This document shows, in pieces, positions 1 to 6,664 of a DNA stretch of 7,985 nt. The stretch is from Acidobacteriaceae bacterium. GTDB taxonomy: Bacteria > Acidobacteriota > Terriglobia > Terriglobales > Acidobacteriaceae. Made by a program: the position numbers and the translations under genes. The notes beneath the pieces are model-generated. The model was not told where the DNA came from. It saw only the letters and a program-made list of their open reading frames with translations, and searched no databases. Location of the stretch: the NCBI GenBank assembly GCA_025462805.1, contig JAOAPJ010000095.1, positions 1 through 7,985 on the forward strand, written 5' to 3'. The first letter of the stretch is position 1, and every line of letters begins with the position of its first letter.

Positions 1-881
1 TGCCCGCGGCGCAGCAGCGCATCCACCAGCCAGCCGCCCACCGCCAGGTCCGTCGCGGTGGCGATCAGCCAGGGCACGCCGGTGTACAGAAAAGAGTGCA
101 GCAGGCTGATGTGGAGCGTGACCGCCAGGTAGGTGGGCAGCCAGGTAAGCAGGAGATAGAAGACATAGTTGTACGCGCCATAGCCGATCACCAGCCCGTA
201 CACCTTGCGCTGACGCAGCAGATATCCAAACCGCACGCTCGTCCGGTGACCAGGCATTTCGCCGGGAATTTGTGCCTCCCCAGCAGGCGGATCATGGTAG
301 ATCCGGCAGAACAGCGCGAAGTAGACCAGGCTGGCGGCACCCGTCGCAGCGAAGCTGAGTCGCCAGCCAACGTGCAGCAGCAGAATGCCGATGATGGGAA
401 CGCCGATGGCGGTAGCGAACTTGGCCGCTGCGTCGAAGATGGCGGTGGGCAGCCCGCGCTGCTCGGGAGGGAACCACAATCCGATGGCCTTGGCATTCGC
501 CGGAAAAATCGGCGCCTCGCCGACACCGAGCAGCATGCGGGATGCAAAGAGCGTGCCGAAGGTGGGCGACACCGATGCGGCGAGTGTCGCGATGCCCCAG
601 AGCAGCGAGCCGGCTCGCCCAACCAGCGTAACGCCATATGAGTCGAGCAATGCGCCCACCGGCAACTGACAGAGCGCATACGTCCAGTTGTACGCTCCGG
701 CTAAATAGCCAAAGGCGACCTCGTCGATGCCAAATGTCGCGCGCAACGCATCGTGAGCGACCGACAAATTCACGCGGTCGAAGAAATTTATCAACACGCC
801 CAAGCCCAAAAGCATCGCAACTATCCAGCGGACTCTTTCATCAATAGGTCGTGACGAGCGGGTTGAAGTAGGCGTAGCCAT
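1..881 (-). CDS. MFS transporter, anion:cation symporter (ACS) type, 3' end cut by window edge
   Basis: Reading the minus strand from an ATG at 881-879 gives 293 open codons running off the left edge. The protein is a polytopic inner-membrane secondary transporter. Family signs seen: NFFDRVNLSVA in the first helix (ACS members typically have N-[YF]-x-D-R-x-N-L-S), an MFS motif A (GALLDSYG) between helices 2 and 3, GEAPIFPAN in helix 4, WFPPEQRG followed by TAIFDAAAKF in helix 5, and a second motif-A-like GGWLVDALLRRG near the cut end. About seven or eight of the expected twelve helices are present. ACS members usually import organic anions such as hexuronates, glucarate or galactonate with protons; the actual substrate cannot be read here. 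No other in-frame ATG, GTG or TTG lies between this ATG and an upstream stop, and no clear Shine-Dalgarno precedes it. It is divergent from the oxidase operon and probably functionally unrelated. Confidence 0.9.
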   Translation of the reverse strand, partial: MATPTSTRSSRPIDERVRWIVAMLLGLGVLINFFDRVNLSVAHDALRATFGIDEVAFGYLAGAYNWTYALCQLPVGALLDSYGVTLVGRAGSLLWGIATLAASVSPTFGTLFASRMLLGVGEAPIFPANAKAIGLWFPPEQRGLPTAIFDAAAKFATAIGVPIIGILLLHVGWRLSFAATGAASLVYFALFCRIYHDPPAGEAQIPGEMPGHRTSVRFGYLLRQRKVYGLVIGYGAYNYVFYLLLTWLPTYLAVTLHISLLHSFLYTGVPWLIATATDLAVGGWLVDALLRRG

Positions 882-910
882 GAGGGAAAGAGTGCGGGTA
901 TGCTGAAGTT
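882..910. promoter_or_regulatory. Short divergent intergenic region between MFS gene and coxB
   Basis: Only 29 bases separate the two divergent start codons (65 if coxB starts at 947). Any promoters must therefore overlap coding sequence. The best -10-like hexamer for the oxidase direction is TATGCT at 899-904, which would place transcription start near 911, on or just before the first coxB ATG; no good -35 box sits 16-18 bases upstream of it. On the minus strand only weak TTG/CATAAC-like pairs are seen, inside coxB. The call that regulation sits here rests on geometry rather than on a recognised site. Confidence 0.3.
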
Positions 911-1972
911 ATGGCTGCATCAAGTACGCGCGCAAGGCGATCTTTCATGATCGTCTTCTGGCGGGTGTTGAATGCACTGCTGCTGGGCGCTGCTGCCGGC
1001 GTGTCCCAGGCATTCGCCTACGGCACCAATACCAACATCTTCTCACCCGTGGGCACGCCGGCGCGATCGATCCATAGCCTGGCCCTTTTTGTGCTGGCGA
1101 TCACGGCAGGCATCTTCGTCGTGGTCAGCTCTCTCATCGCCTATGCTTCCTGGCGCTATCGTCGGCGTCCTGGCGATGATGACAGCGAACCCCCCCAGAT
1201 CTTCGGCAGTAATCAGATCGAGCTCTCCTGGACCATCATTCCCGTGCTCATCGTGGTGGTGCTCTTCCTCGCGACAGCGCGCATGATCTTCGCCATCCAG
1301 GATGCGCCGATGCCGAAGGCAGCCCTCGAAGTCACCGTGATCGGCCATCAATTCTGGTGGGAGTACCGCTATCCGTCGCTGCACATCACAACCGCCAATG
1401 AGTTACATATTCCAGTCAGCGATGTGCGTTCGCCCCGGCCGACCTATCTGAAGGTCACGTCCGCCGATGTGATCCACGAGTTCTGGGTGCCCCGGCTGGC
1501 GGGAAAGACAGACCTGGTTCCGAACCGCATCAACGAAATGTGGATGGATTCCCATATTCCCGGCCTGTATGCCGGACAATGCGGACAGTACTGCGGTCAG
1601 CAGCATGCCAAAATGCTGCTGCGCGTCTACGTCGATACTCCTGAGCAGTTCGACGCATGGGTCAAGCAGCAGCAGCAGCCCGGTGTGCAGAATCCCGAGG
1701 TTGCCACCGGACGCCGCGCCTTCGAGTCGCAGGCATGTATGAACTGCCACACCATTGGCGGCACCGCCGCACACGGGCAGTTCGGACCAGATCTCACACA
1801 CTTGGCCAGCCGTCAGACCATCGCTTCGGGTGCCGCCCCCAACGACCCGCACCACCTCGAGGATTGGATTCGCGATCCGGATTCTATCAAGCCGGGCTCG
1901 CTGATGCCCGCCATGCACCTGCCGCCAGATGAGGTGCATGCAATCACAACCTACCTGAACACGTTGCGTTAA
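911..1972 (+). CDS. coxB: Cytochrome c oxidase subunit II with fused cytochrome c domain (caa3 type)
   Basis: This subunit passes electrons from its own haem c to the CuA centre and on to subunit I, in the periplasm. The 353-residue chain has, in order: a Sec-type signal (basic TRARRS, hydrophobic stretch, likely cleavage after QAFA); two transmembrane helices (about 57-80 and 100-122); a cupredoxin CuA domain with H189, C224, C228, H232 and M235 as ligands; a Gln/Pro linker; and a C-terminal cytochrome c with haem site C276-M-N-C279-H280 and probable axial M332 (LMPAM). Two variants stand out: the residue two after the first CuA cysteine is Gln226 where canonical subunits have the Mg-site Glu, and the electron-entry aromatic segment reads FWW (148-150) rather than WYW. 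An alternative ATG at 947, with AAGGCGA before it, would shorten the protein by 12 residues and still leave a good signal peptide. coxA follows 16 bases later. Confidence 0.96.
   Translation: MAASSTRARRSFMIVFWRVLNALLLGAAAGVSQAFAYGTNTNIFSPVGTPARSIHSLALFVLAITAGIFVVVSSLIAYASWRYRRRPGDDDSEPPQIFGSNQIELSWTIIPVLIVVVLFLATARMIFAIQDAPMPKAALEVTVIGHQFWWEYRYPSLHITTANELHIPVSDVRSPRPTYLKVTSADVIHEFWVPRLAGKTDLVPNRINEMWMDSHIPGLYAGQCGQYCGQQHAKMLLRVYVDTPEQFDAWVKQQQQPGVQNPEVATGRRAFESQACMNCHTIGGTAAHGQFGPDLTHLASRQTIASGAAPNDPHHLEDWIRDPDSIKPGSLMPAMHLPPDEVHAITTYLNTLR
934..940 (+). promoter_or_regulatory. Shine-Dalgarno-like site for an alternative coxB start at 947
   Basis: AAGGCGA lies 6 bases before the in-frame ATG at 947, whereas the ATG at 911 has no convincing ribosome site (only GAAG close by and a GA-rich run about 18 bases away). 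A start at 947 gives MIVFWRVLNALLLG at the N-terminus, a signal peptide with a single early Arg; a start at 911 adds a more basic n-region. The choice between them is open. Confidence 0.35.
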
Positions 1973-1988
1973 CGAGAGCGGGGCGCAG

Positions 1989-3698
1989 ATGGCAGGATCG
2001 AGCATTCCAGTTCCCGGCGGCCTGGGTGACGTCACAGCGACCGGGACGAGTTCCGATGACCTGCAGCTCACTCTGCTGGAGTACCTGCATAGCTGGGTGG
2101 TCACCGTGGACCACAAGCGGCTGGGCATTCTGTATGTGCTCTATGCGCTCGGGTTTATGTTGGTGGGCGGTATCGAGGCGCTGATCATTCGCGCCCAGCT
2201 CTTCTATCCGGACAACCACCTCGTCAGTCCCGAGGTCTACAACCGCATGTTCACCATGCATGGCACCACCATGATCTTCTTCGTGGTCATGCCGCTGGTC
2301 TTCGGCTTCGGCAACTACCTCATGCCCCTCATGCTCGGCGTGCGTGACATGGCGTTTCCTCGCCTGAACGCCTTCAGCTTCTGGATGACCACCTTCGGCG
2401 GCCTGCTTCTCTACTACAGCTTCATCGGCGGCGTGGGATTGCAGGGCGCTGGCAGTGCGCCGGATTTCGGCTGGTTCGCCTACGCACCACTCACCGAGCG
2501 CGCCTTCTCCCGCGGGCATACCGCCGATTACTGGGCCATCTCTCTGATTGTCTCCGGCTTCGGTTCCATCGGTGCGGCGGTCAACTTCATCGCCACCGCG
2601 TTCTGCATGCGTTGCAAAGGCATGACGCTGTTCCGCATGCCCTTACTCGTCTGGCTCTACATCGTCACCTCCGGCCTGGTGATCATCGCTGTCAGCCCGC
2701 TTACCGCAGCGCAGATCATGCTGGTGATTGACCGCTATCTCGGCGGCCATTTCTTCGACACCCAGGCGGGTGGCTCGGCAGTGTTGTGGGCGCACTTCTT
2801 CTGGATCTTCGGACACCCGGAGGTCTATGTGCTGGTGCTCCCCGCCTTCGGCATTCTCAACGAGGTCATTCCCGTCTTCTCGCGCAAGGCCATCTTCGGC
2901 TATCCAGCCATGGTTGCCGCCTCGGTCGGCATCGGCTTTGTCAGCCTCGGCGTCTGGGCGCATCACATGTTCACCATCGGTATGACGTCGGTGTCGAACG
3001 CGTTCTTCACCCTCTCCACCATGCTGGTCGGCATCCCCACCGGCATCAAGATCTTCAACTGGGTCGCGACCATGTGGGGAGGCAAAATCCGCTTTACCGT
3101 GCCCATGCTGTTCTGCGTCGCCTTCCTGGTTCAGTTCCTCATCGCCGGTCTCACCGGCATCATGTTGTCGGTATCGCCCTTCGACTGGCAACTGCACAAC
3201 ACCTACTTCGTTGTCGCGCATTTCCACTACGTCATCGTCGGCTCCATCCTGTTCGCTTTTTTCGCAGGCATCTACTACTGGTATCCCAAGGTCACCGGCC
3301 GCATGCTCGACGAACGGATGGGCAGGTGGCACTTCTGGCTCTTCCTCATCGGCTTCCATCTCACCTTTGACCTCATGCATATTCCCGGGATCCTGGGCAT
3401 GCCCCGCTGGATCTACACCTACGAGCCGGACCGCGGCTGGACCATCTGGAACCAGATCGTCAGCATCGGCGGGGCAGTGCAGGGCATCGCCATCTCCATC
3501 CTGGTCTATAACCTGATCCACTCCGCACTCAAAGGAAACAAGGCGGGCCCGGATCCGTGGGATGCCTGGACGCTCGAGTGGGCAACGTCCTCGCCGCCGC
3601 CCGCCTACAACTTCGCCGCCGAGCCGGTCGTCCACAGTCGCCGCCCGCTGTGGGATCTGAAGCACCCCGAGGATCCGGACGAGCACATGGAAGCCTGA
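1989..3698 (+). CDS. coxA: Cytochrome c oxidase subunit I (haem-copper oxidase, A1 type)
   Basis: This is the catalytic subunit that reduces O2 to water at the haem a3-CuB centre and pumps protons across the inner membrane. The 569-residue chain has the standard twelve-helix core. Seen ligands: H91 and H413 for low-spin haem a, H411 for haem a3, H276, H325 and H326 for CuB, and Y280 placed to cross-link to H276. The D channel is intact (N109, D120, N127, and E278 inside GHPEVY), as is the K-channel lysine K354 (PTGIKIF). The GHPEVY sequence with its glutamate marks the A1 subclass. The C-terminus carries the familiar EWATSSPPP and RRPLWDLKHPE segments of bacterial subunit I. No key residue is missing, so a functional pumping oxidase is expected. 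The start follows coxB by 16 bases with only a weak purine-rich ribosome site (GAGAGCGGGG). Whether the haems are a type cannot be decided from sequence alone, but the motifs favour it. Confidence 0.98.
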   Translation: MAGSSIPVPGGLGDVTATGTSSDDLQLTLLEYLHSWVVTVDHKRLGILYVLYALGFMLVGGIEALIIRAQLFYPDNHLVSPEVYNRMFTMHGTTMIFFVVMPLVFGFGNYLMPLMLGVRDMAFPRLNAFSFWMTTFGGLLLYYSFIGGVGLQGAGSAPDFGWFAYAPLTERAFSRGHTADYWAISLIVSGFGSIGAAVNFIATAFCMRCKGMTLFRMPLLVWLYIVTSGLVIIAVSPLTAAQIMLVIDRYLGGHFFDTQAGGSAVLWAHFFWIFGHPEVYVLVLPAFGILNEVIPVFSRKAIFGYPAMVAASVGIGFVSLGVWAHHMFTIGMTSVSNAFFTLSTMLVGIPTGIKIFNWVATMWGGKIRFTVPMLFCVAFLVQFLIAGLTGIMLSVSPFDWQLHNTYFVVAHFHYVIVGSILFAFFAGIYYWYPKVTGRMLDERMGRWHFWLFLIGFHLTFDLMHIPGILGMPRWIYTYEPDRGWTIWNQIVSIGGAVQGIAISILVYNLIHSALKGNKAGPDPWDAWTLEWATSSPPPAYNFAAEPVVHSRRPLWDLKHPEDPDEHMEA

Positions 3699-3734
3699 GA
3701 CCCAACCAGCCACGATCGCGAACCAGCAGGGAAC

Positions 3735-3743
3735 AAGGAAGGA
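3735..3743 (+). promoter_or_regulatory. Strong Shine-Dalgarno upstream of a coxC leader ORF
   Basis: AAGGAAGGA is the strongest ribosome-binding sequence in the 84-base gap after coxA. It sits 10 bases before an ATG at 3754 that opens a 10-codon frame, and about 40 bases before the coxC ATG, too far to serve coxC directly. CoxC has its own closer site, GGAGAG at 3767-3772, 10 bases before its ATG. Confidence 0.5.
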
Positions 3744-3753
3744 TAATCAAGCG

Positions 3754-3786
3754 ATGAGTGAACCCCGGAGAGTGTCACTGCGATGA
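3754..3786 (+). CDS. Possible 10-codon leader peptide coupled to coxC
   Basis: The frame reads MSEPRRVSLR and then TGA. Its stop codon (3784-3786) overlaps the coxC start (3783-3785) as ATGA, the same junction used later in this operon, and it is preceded by a strong Shine-Dalgarno at ideal spacing. Translation here could deliver ribosomes to coxC by termination-reinitiation. The peptide has no recognisable function, and a 10-codon frame can occur by chance; only the coincidence of the strong site and the overlapping stop argues for it. An alternative is that it is the remnant of an older, longer gene start. Confidence 0.3.
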   Translation: MSEPRRVSLR

Positions 3787-4394
3787 GCACGATACCCTTG
3801 ATTCAGGCCGGTCCTGCTCACGGCCACGCCGATCCAGACTGGCCGCTGCCCTCGCGCGGACGCGTCGGCATGTTCTCGCTCATCTTTGCCGAGTCCGCAA
3901 TCTTCGTCATCTTCGTCGTGGCGTACATCTACAACATCGGCCGCAGCACCTATGGCCCGCAGCCGCGGCAGGTTCTCGAACTGCCCATCCTCAACACCAT
4001 CTTCCTGCTCTCGAGCAGCCTCACCATCGTGATGGGAGAGCGCGCGCTGGTCAGGCGCGCCATGAGCGCCTTCCGCGCATGGTGGGCATTCACCATCATT
4101 CTCGGAGCCATCTTCCTGCTCGGCACCGCGCAGGAGTGGCACAGACTCATCACCCACTATGGGCTGACCATCAGTGCCAATCTGTTCGGCACCACGTACT
4201 ACTCCCTGGTCGGCCTGCACGCCTCGCACGTCGTCGTCGGGCTCATCATGCTCACAACGGTGCTAGTGTTTGCTATCACCGGAGCACTCAAACCGGAACA
4301 CACCGGGAAGGTCGAAGTGCTCGCCCTCTACTGGCACTTTGTCGATGCAGTCTGGGTGGTAGTCTTCACCGTTGTGTATGTGATTGGTCGGTAG
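3783..4394 (+). CDS. coxC: Cytochrome c oxidase subunit III, short five-helix form
   Basis: Subunit III is a membrane subunit that stabilises subunit I and helps sustain proton uptake into the D channel during turnover. The 203-residue protein shows the family landmarks: E37 in AESAIF at the first helix, QEWHRL after the third helix, H146 and H149 in GLHASHVVVG, and Y183-W-H-F-V-D188 leading into the last helix. It has about five helices, matching the shorter bacterial form that lacks the first two helices of the seven-helix mitochondrial type. The ATG at 3783 is the only usable start because an in-frame TGA lies at 3759-3761. It has GGAGAG ten bases upstream and is overlapped by the stop of a possible leader ORF. 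The stop is 4 bases before the next start. Confidence 0.95.
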   Translation: MSTIPLIQAGPAHGHADPDWPLPSRGRVGMFSLIFAESAIFVIFVVAYIYNIGRSTYGPQPRQVLELPILNTIFLLSSSLTIVMGERALVRRAMSAFRAWWAFTIILGAIFLLGTAQEWHRLITHYGLTISANLFGTTYYSLVGLHASHVVVGLIMLTTVLVFAITGALKPEHTGKVEVLALYWHFVDAVWVVVFTVVYVIGR

Positions 4395-4398
4395 AACG

Positions 4399-5265
4399 AT
4401 GAGCACGAACATGCAGCAGGAGCAGGCTCGCGGACACCAGGAACACGACGGCGAGAGCGTCCTTGCCATGCCGGCGCCCACCCACTGGCCACTGGCGCTG
4501 GCTGTCGGGCTCACGCTCAGCTTTGCCGGCCTGGTGACCAATTTCATGGTCTCCGCCCTGGGCCTCTTGTTGACCGCGGCGGGTGTGGTCGGCTGGTTCC
4601 GCCAGGTGCTGCCGCATGAGGCACACGAACTCCTGCCGGTCACGGAAGTCGAGCGGGCGATCGAGCGCGAAAACCGGCGCGTCACCCGTGTGCAGCTGCC
4701 GACCGGCGGCCGCGGCATGATGCCGGTCCAGACCTATCCCGTCCGCTCAGGGATCATCGGCGGCTTCGCGGGCGGCACCGCGATGATCGTGCTGGCGGAG
4801 ATCTATGGCGTCCTGCGCTTCCACAGCCTCTGGTACGTGGTCAACCTGCTGGGCGGCGCCGGCGTGGCCGGCTGGATCGCCCCCACCGAGCACGAGCTCG
4901 CCACCTTCCACCTCTCCGCATTTCTCATCGCGGTCATGATTCACACCGCCTCATCCTTCCTCGTCGGCCTTCTGTACGGAGCGCTGTTACCCATCATGCC
5001 GCGGCACCCCATCATCCTTGGCGGACTGATCGCTCCGGCGCTATGGACCGGCCTGCTGCACTCTATCCTTCCCTTGCTGAACCCCTTCTTCGACGAACAC
5101 ATCAACTGGTACTGGTTCGCGCTGACCCAGGTGGGGTATGGCGTGGTGGCGGGCTGGGTCGTCGTGAAGAAGGGAAACATTCAACGCCTGCGAGACGTCC
5201 CGCTCGCCGTTCGGCTGGGTGTCGAGATGTCCGTTCCACCTCCGCCTGACGAGGAGAAGCGATGA
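4399..5265 (+). CDS. Unassigned polytopic membrane protein, N-terminal hairpin like oxidase subunit IV
   Basis: The 288-residue protein is not recognised with certainty. A hydrophilic, Gln/His-rich N-terminus (1-28) leads to two closely spaced helices (about 31-48 and 50-67) ending in GWFRQVLPHE; this hairpin resembles the small subunit IV found with bacterial aa3 oxidases. A charged segment (about 70-105) containing EVERAIERENRR follows, then roughly four or five more hydrophobic stretches (about 108-270) with several membrane-near histidines (RFHSLW, IHTASSF, LLHSIL, FDEHINWYWF). No haem-binding CxxCH and no cysteine motif is present. It begins 4 bases after coxC, has a weak ribosome site, and overlaps the following cytochrome gene by 4 bases, so it is made together with both complexes. 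A role as an accessory or bridging subunit is inference from position. An in-frame TTG at 4384 would add 5 residues but overlaps coxC; the ATG at 4399 was preferred. Confidence 0.85.
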   Translation: MSTNMQQEQARGHQEHDGESVLAMPAPTHWPLALAVGLTLSFAGLVTNFMVSALGLLLTAAGVVGWFRQVLPHEAHELLPVTEVERAIERENRRVTRVQLPTGGRGMMPVQTYPVRSGIIGGFAGGTAMIVLAEIYGVLRFHSLWYVVNLLGGAGVAGWIAPTEHELATFHLSAFLIAVMIHTASSFLVGLLYGALLPIMPRHPIILGGLIAPALWTGLLHSILPLLNPFFDEHINWYWFALTQVGYGVVAGWVVVKKGNIQRLRDVPLAVRLGVEMSVPPPPDEEKR

Positions 5266-6038
5266 GGCACGCCGCGGGCGCGCTAGCGCTCTTCTGTGCG
5301 CTGCTGACCGGCGGCTGCGGCCAGGCCCCGGGCAAACCCGCGCCCGGTCCTGAAGTGCCGCGGCCGGAGGCCATCCTCTCCTCCACCGTGCTGTATGCGC
5401 AGAACTGCGCAGCATGCCACGGAGTAGAGGGCTTGAAGGGTCCATCGACCCCGCTCGCCTCGCCCCTCTATCAGGCTCTGGTCGATGATGCGACCCTGGT
5501 CCGCGTCATAGCGCAGGGCAGGCCCGGCACCATGATGCCCGCCTTCTCGCGCAGCTTCGGTGGTGACCTCACCGACCAGCAGGTGAACGCTATCGTGCAG
5601 GGTATTCGCGACAACTGGCATCACGGCGACCCCCTCGATGGCCAGTCCCCGCCTTCTTACGCCGCGCCGTCCAACTCCGAAGACGGGAAGGGAAGCGTCG
5701 CGGCCGGCCAGCAGGTCTACGCCAATGTCTGTGCCCGCTGCCACGGACCCGCCGGCGGCAAGATCGGTCCCTCAGGGTCCGTGCTGAATTCTGCCTTCCT
5801 TGCGTTGATGTCGCCGCAGGCGCTGCGCACCGCCGTGATCGTGGGCCGGCCTGACCTCGGCATGCCGGACTATCGAGGTCTTGTCCCCGGTAAGCCCCTT
5901 ACCGCCCAACAAGTCACCGACATAGTTGCATTTATGGTCGCCCAGAAGCCCGACAACGGCTCGCCGCCCGAGCGCGCCGCCGCTCCCGAGGCGAAGCAGG
6001 GCCAGCATCAGCAGCAGATGAGTGGAGGAGTGCGATGA
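5262..6038 (+). CDS. Dihaem cytochrome c, probable lipoprotein
   Basis: This is a periplasmic electron carrier of 258 residues with two class I cytochrome c domains. Domain 1 has C49-A-A-C52-H53 with probable axial Met in TMMPAF (M92). Domain 2 has C157-A-R-C160-H161 with probable axial M201 in DLGMPDY. The N-terminus is a hydrophobic signal ending LTGGC, with C19 as candidate lipidated cysteine; the lipobox has Thr rather than Leu at -3, so lipidation is likely but not certain. The C-terminal tail is Ala/Gln rich and looks unstructured. The start ATG overlaps the stop of the preceding gene as ATGA and has GAGGAG five bases upstream, which fixes it. Lying between the oxidase and Rieske/cytochrome b genes, it probably serves as the cytochrome c (or c1 equivalent) linking the two complexes. 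Confidence 0.92.
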   Translation: MRHAAGALALFCALLTGGCGQAPGKPAPGPEVPRPEAILSSTVLYAQNCAACHGVEGLKGPSTPLASPLYQALVDDATLVRVIAQGRPGTMMPAFSRSFGGDLTDQQVNAIVQGIRDNWHHGDPLDGQSPPSYAAPSNSEDGKGSVAAGQQVYANVCARCHGPAGGKIGPSGSVLNSAFLALMSPQALRTAVIVGRPDLGMPDYRGLVPGKPLTAQQVTDIVAFMVAQKPDNGSPPERAAAPEAKQGQHQQQMSGGVR

Positions 6039-6664
6039 ATCCGGAACCCGGTCTGCCCGATCCCAACCAGGACACCGTTGCAGATCATGCGAAGAAGGTG
6101 GCCAGTGATGGCGAGAAGGGCGTCTCCCGGCGCACCTTTCTGTTCAAGGTAAGCCTCGCGGTCAACGCCCTGATCGCTGCAGCCATTGCCGTTCCGTTCA
6201 TCGGCTACCTGTTCGGCCCCGTGCGCAGGAGGGGCGCCTACAATTCCTGGATCACATTAGGCAAAGTCGATACCTACCACGAAGGCGAAACCGTCCTCGC
6301 CCAGTATCGTAACCCGCATACGCACGATTGGGATGGCGACACCAGTAAAGTAGCCTGCTACGTGCGTCGTGAAGCGCAGAACAAATTCACCGTCTTTGCC
6401 GTGAACTGCGCGCATCTCGGCTGCCCGGTTCGCTGGTTCCCACAGTCGGAGCTCTTCATGTGCCCCTGCCATGGCGGCGTCTATTACTCGGATGGCGAGC
6501 GCGCCGCCGGACCGCCGGAGCGCGGCCTCTTCACCTATGAGTACAAGCTGGATGGTGACCAACTGCTGATCGATGCTGGCCAGATGCCCACGCTGTCCAA
6601 CTCCGCCAAACTGGTTCAAGGAATCCTGCCATGCCCTGGTACAAGCAAGCCTACGATTGGGTAG
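6035..6664 (+). CDS. qcrA: Rieske 2Fe-2S protein of the bc complex
   Basis: The Rieske subunit takes the first electron from quinol at the Qo site and hands it to a c-type haem. The 209-residue protein has a twin-arginine signal anchor (SRRTFLFK at 31-38, then a helix to about 60), as expected for a cofactor-loaded Tat substrate. Cluster box 1 is C125-A-H127-L-G-C130 and box 2 is C143-P-C145-H146-G-G. Ligands are C125, H127, C143 and H146, with C130-C145 as the expected disulfide. The serine that follows the second box in high-potential proteins is Gly148 here, while the nearby tyrosine is kept (Y150). Loss of that serine hydrogen bond is known to lower the midpoint potential, which would suit menaquinol. 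GGAGGAG at 6024-6030 and the ATGA overlap with the upstream gene define the start; the 3' end overlaps the cytochrome b gene by 34 bases. Confidence 0.96.
   Translation: MNPEPGLPDPNQDTVADHAKKVASDGEKGVSRRTFLFKVSLAVNALIAAAIAVPFIGYLFGPVRRRGAYNSWITLGKVDTYHEGETVLAQYRNPHTHDWDGDTSKVACYVRREAQNKFTVFAVNCAHLGCPVRWFPQSELFMCPCHGGVYYSDGERAAGPPERGLFTYEYKLDGDQLLIDAGQMPTLSNSAKLVQGILPCPGTSKPTIG
6618..6623 (+). promoter_or_regulatory. Shine-Dalgarno for cytochrome b inside the Rieske gene
   Basis: AAGGAA lies 7 bases before the ATG at 6631. It supports starting cytochrome b within the last 34 bases of the Rieske frame, where the protein begins MPWYKQAYDWVERRL, matching the usual YDWxxxRL beginning of b6-type cytochromes. 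Confidence 0.7.

Noticed and set aside
96..641. 181-codon forward frame within the left-edge region
   Set aside because: It lies antisense to a clear MFS transporter with several family motifs; its product is low-complexity and Gln/Gly/Arg rich with no recognisable domain.
1666..1680. Short CAG repeat in coxB
   Set aside because: It encodes four glutamines in the linker between the CuA and cytochrome c domains; too short to be a meaningful repeat element.
2643..3713. 356-codon open frame on the minus strand inside coxA, rich in Asp, Glu, His and Gly
   Set aside because: It is antisense to a hydrophobic protein: reverse complements of GTC, ATC, CTC, TTC and ATG codons give Asp, Asp, Glu, Glu and His. 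The forward frame has every oxidase motif.
3699..3734. Possible terminator or attenuator after coxA
   Set aside because: No stable inverted repeat followed by a T run is seen; only a small CGATCG palindrome.
3758..4402. 214-codon forward frame covering coxC in another phase
   Set aside because: Arg/His-rich out-of-frame product; the coxC frame shows the family residues and a proper start.
5262..6038. Possibility that the dihaem protein is a cytochrome c oxidase subunit of the cbb3 type (CcoP)
   Set aside because: It has no N-terminal membrane anchor helix pair and the neighbouring subunits I-III are clearly A1-type aa3, not cbb3.
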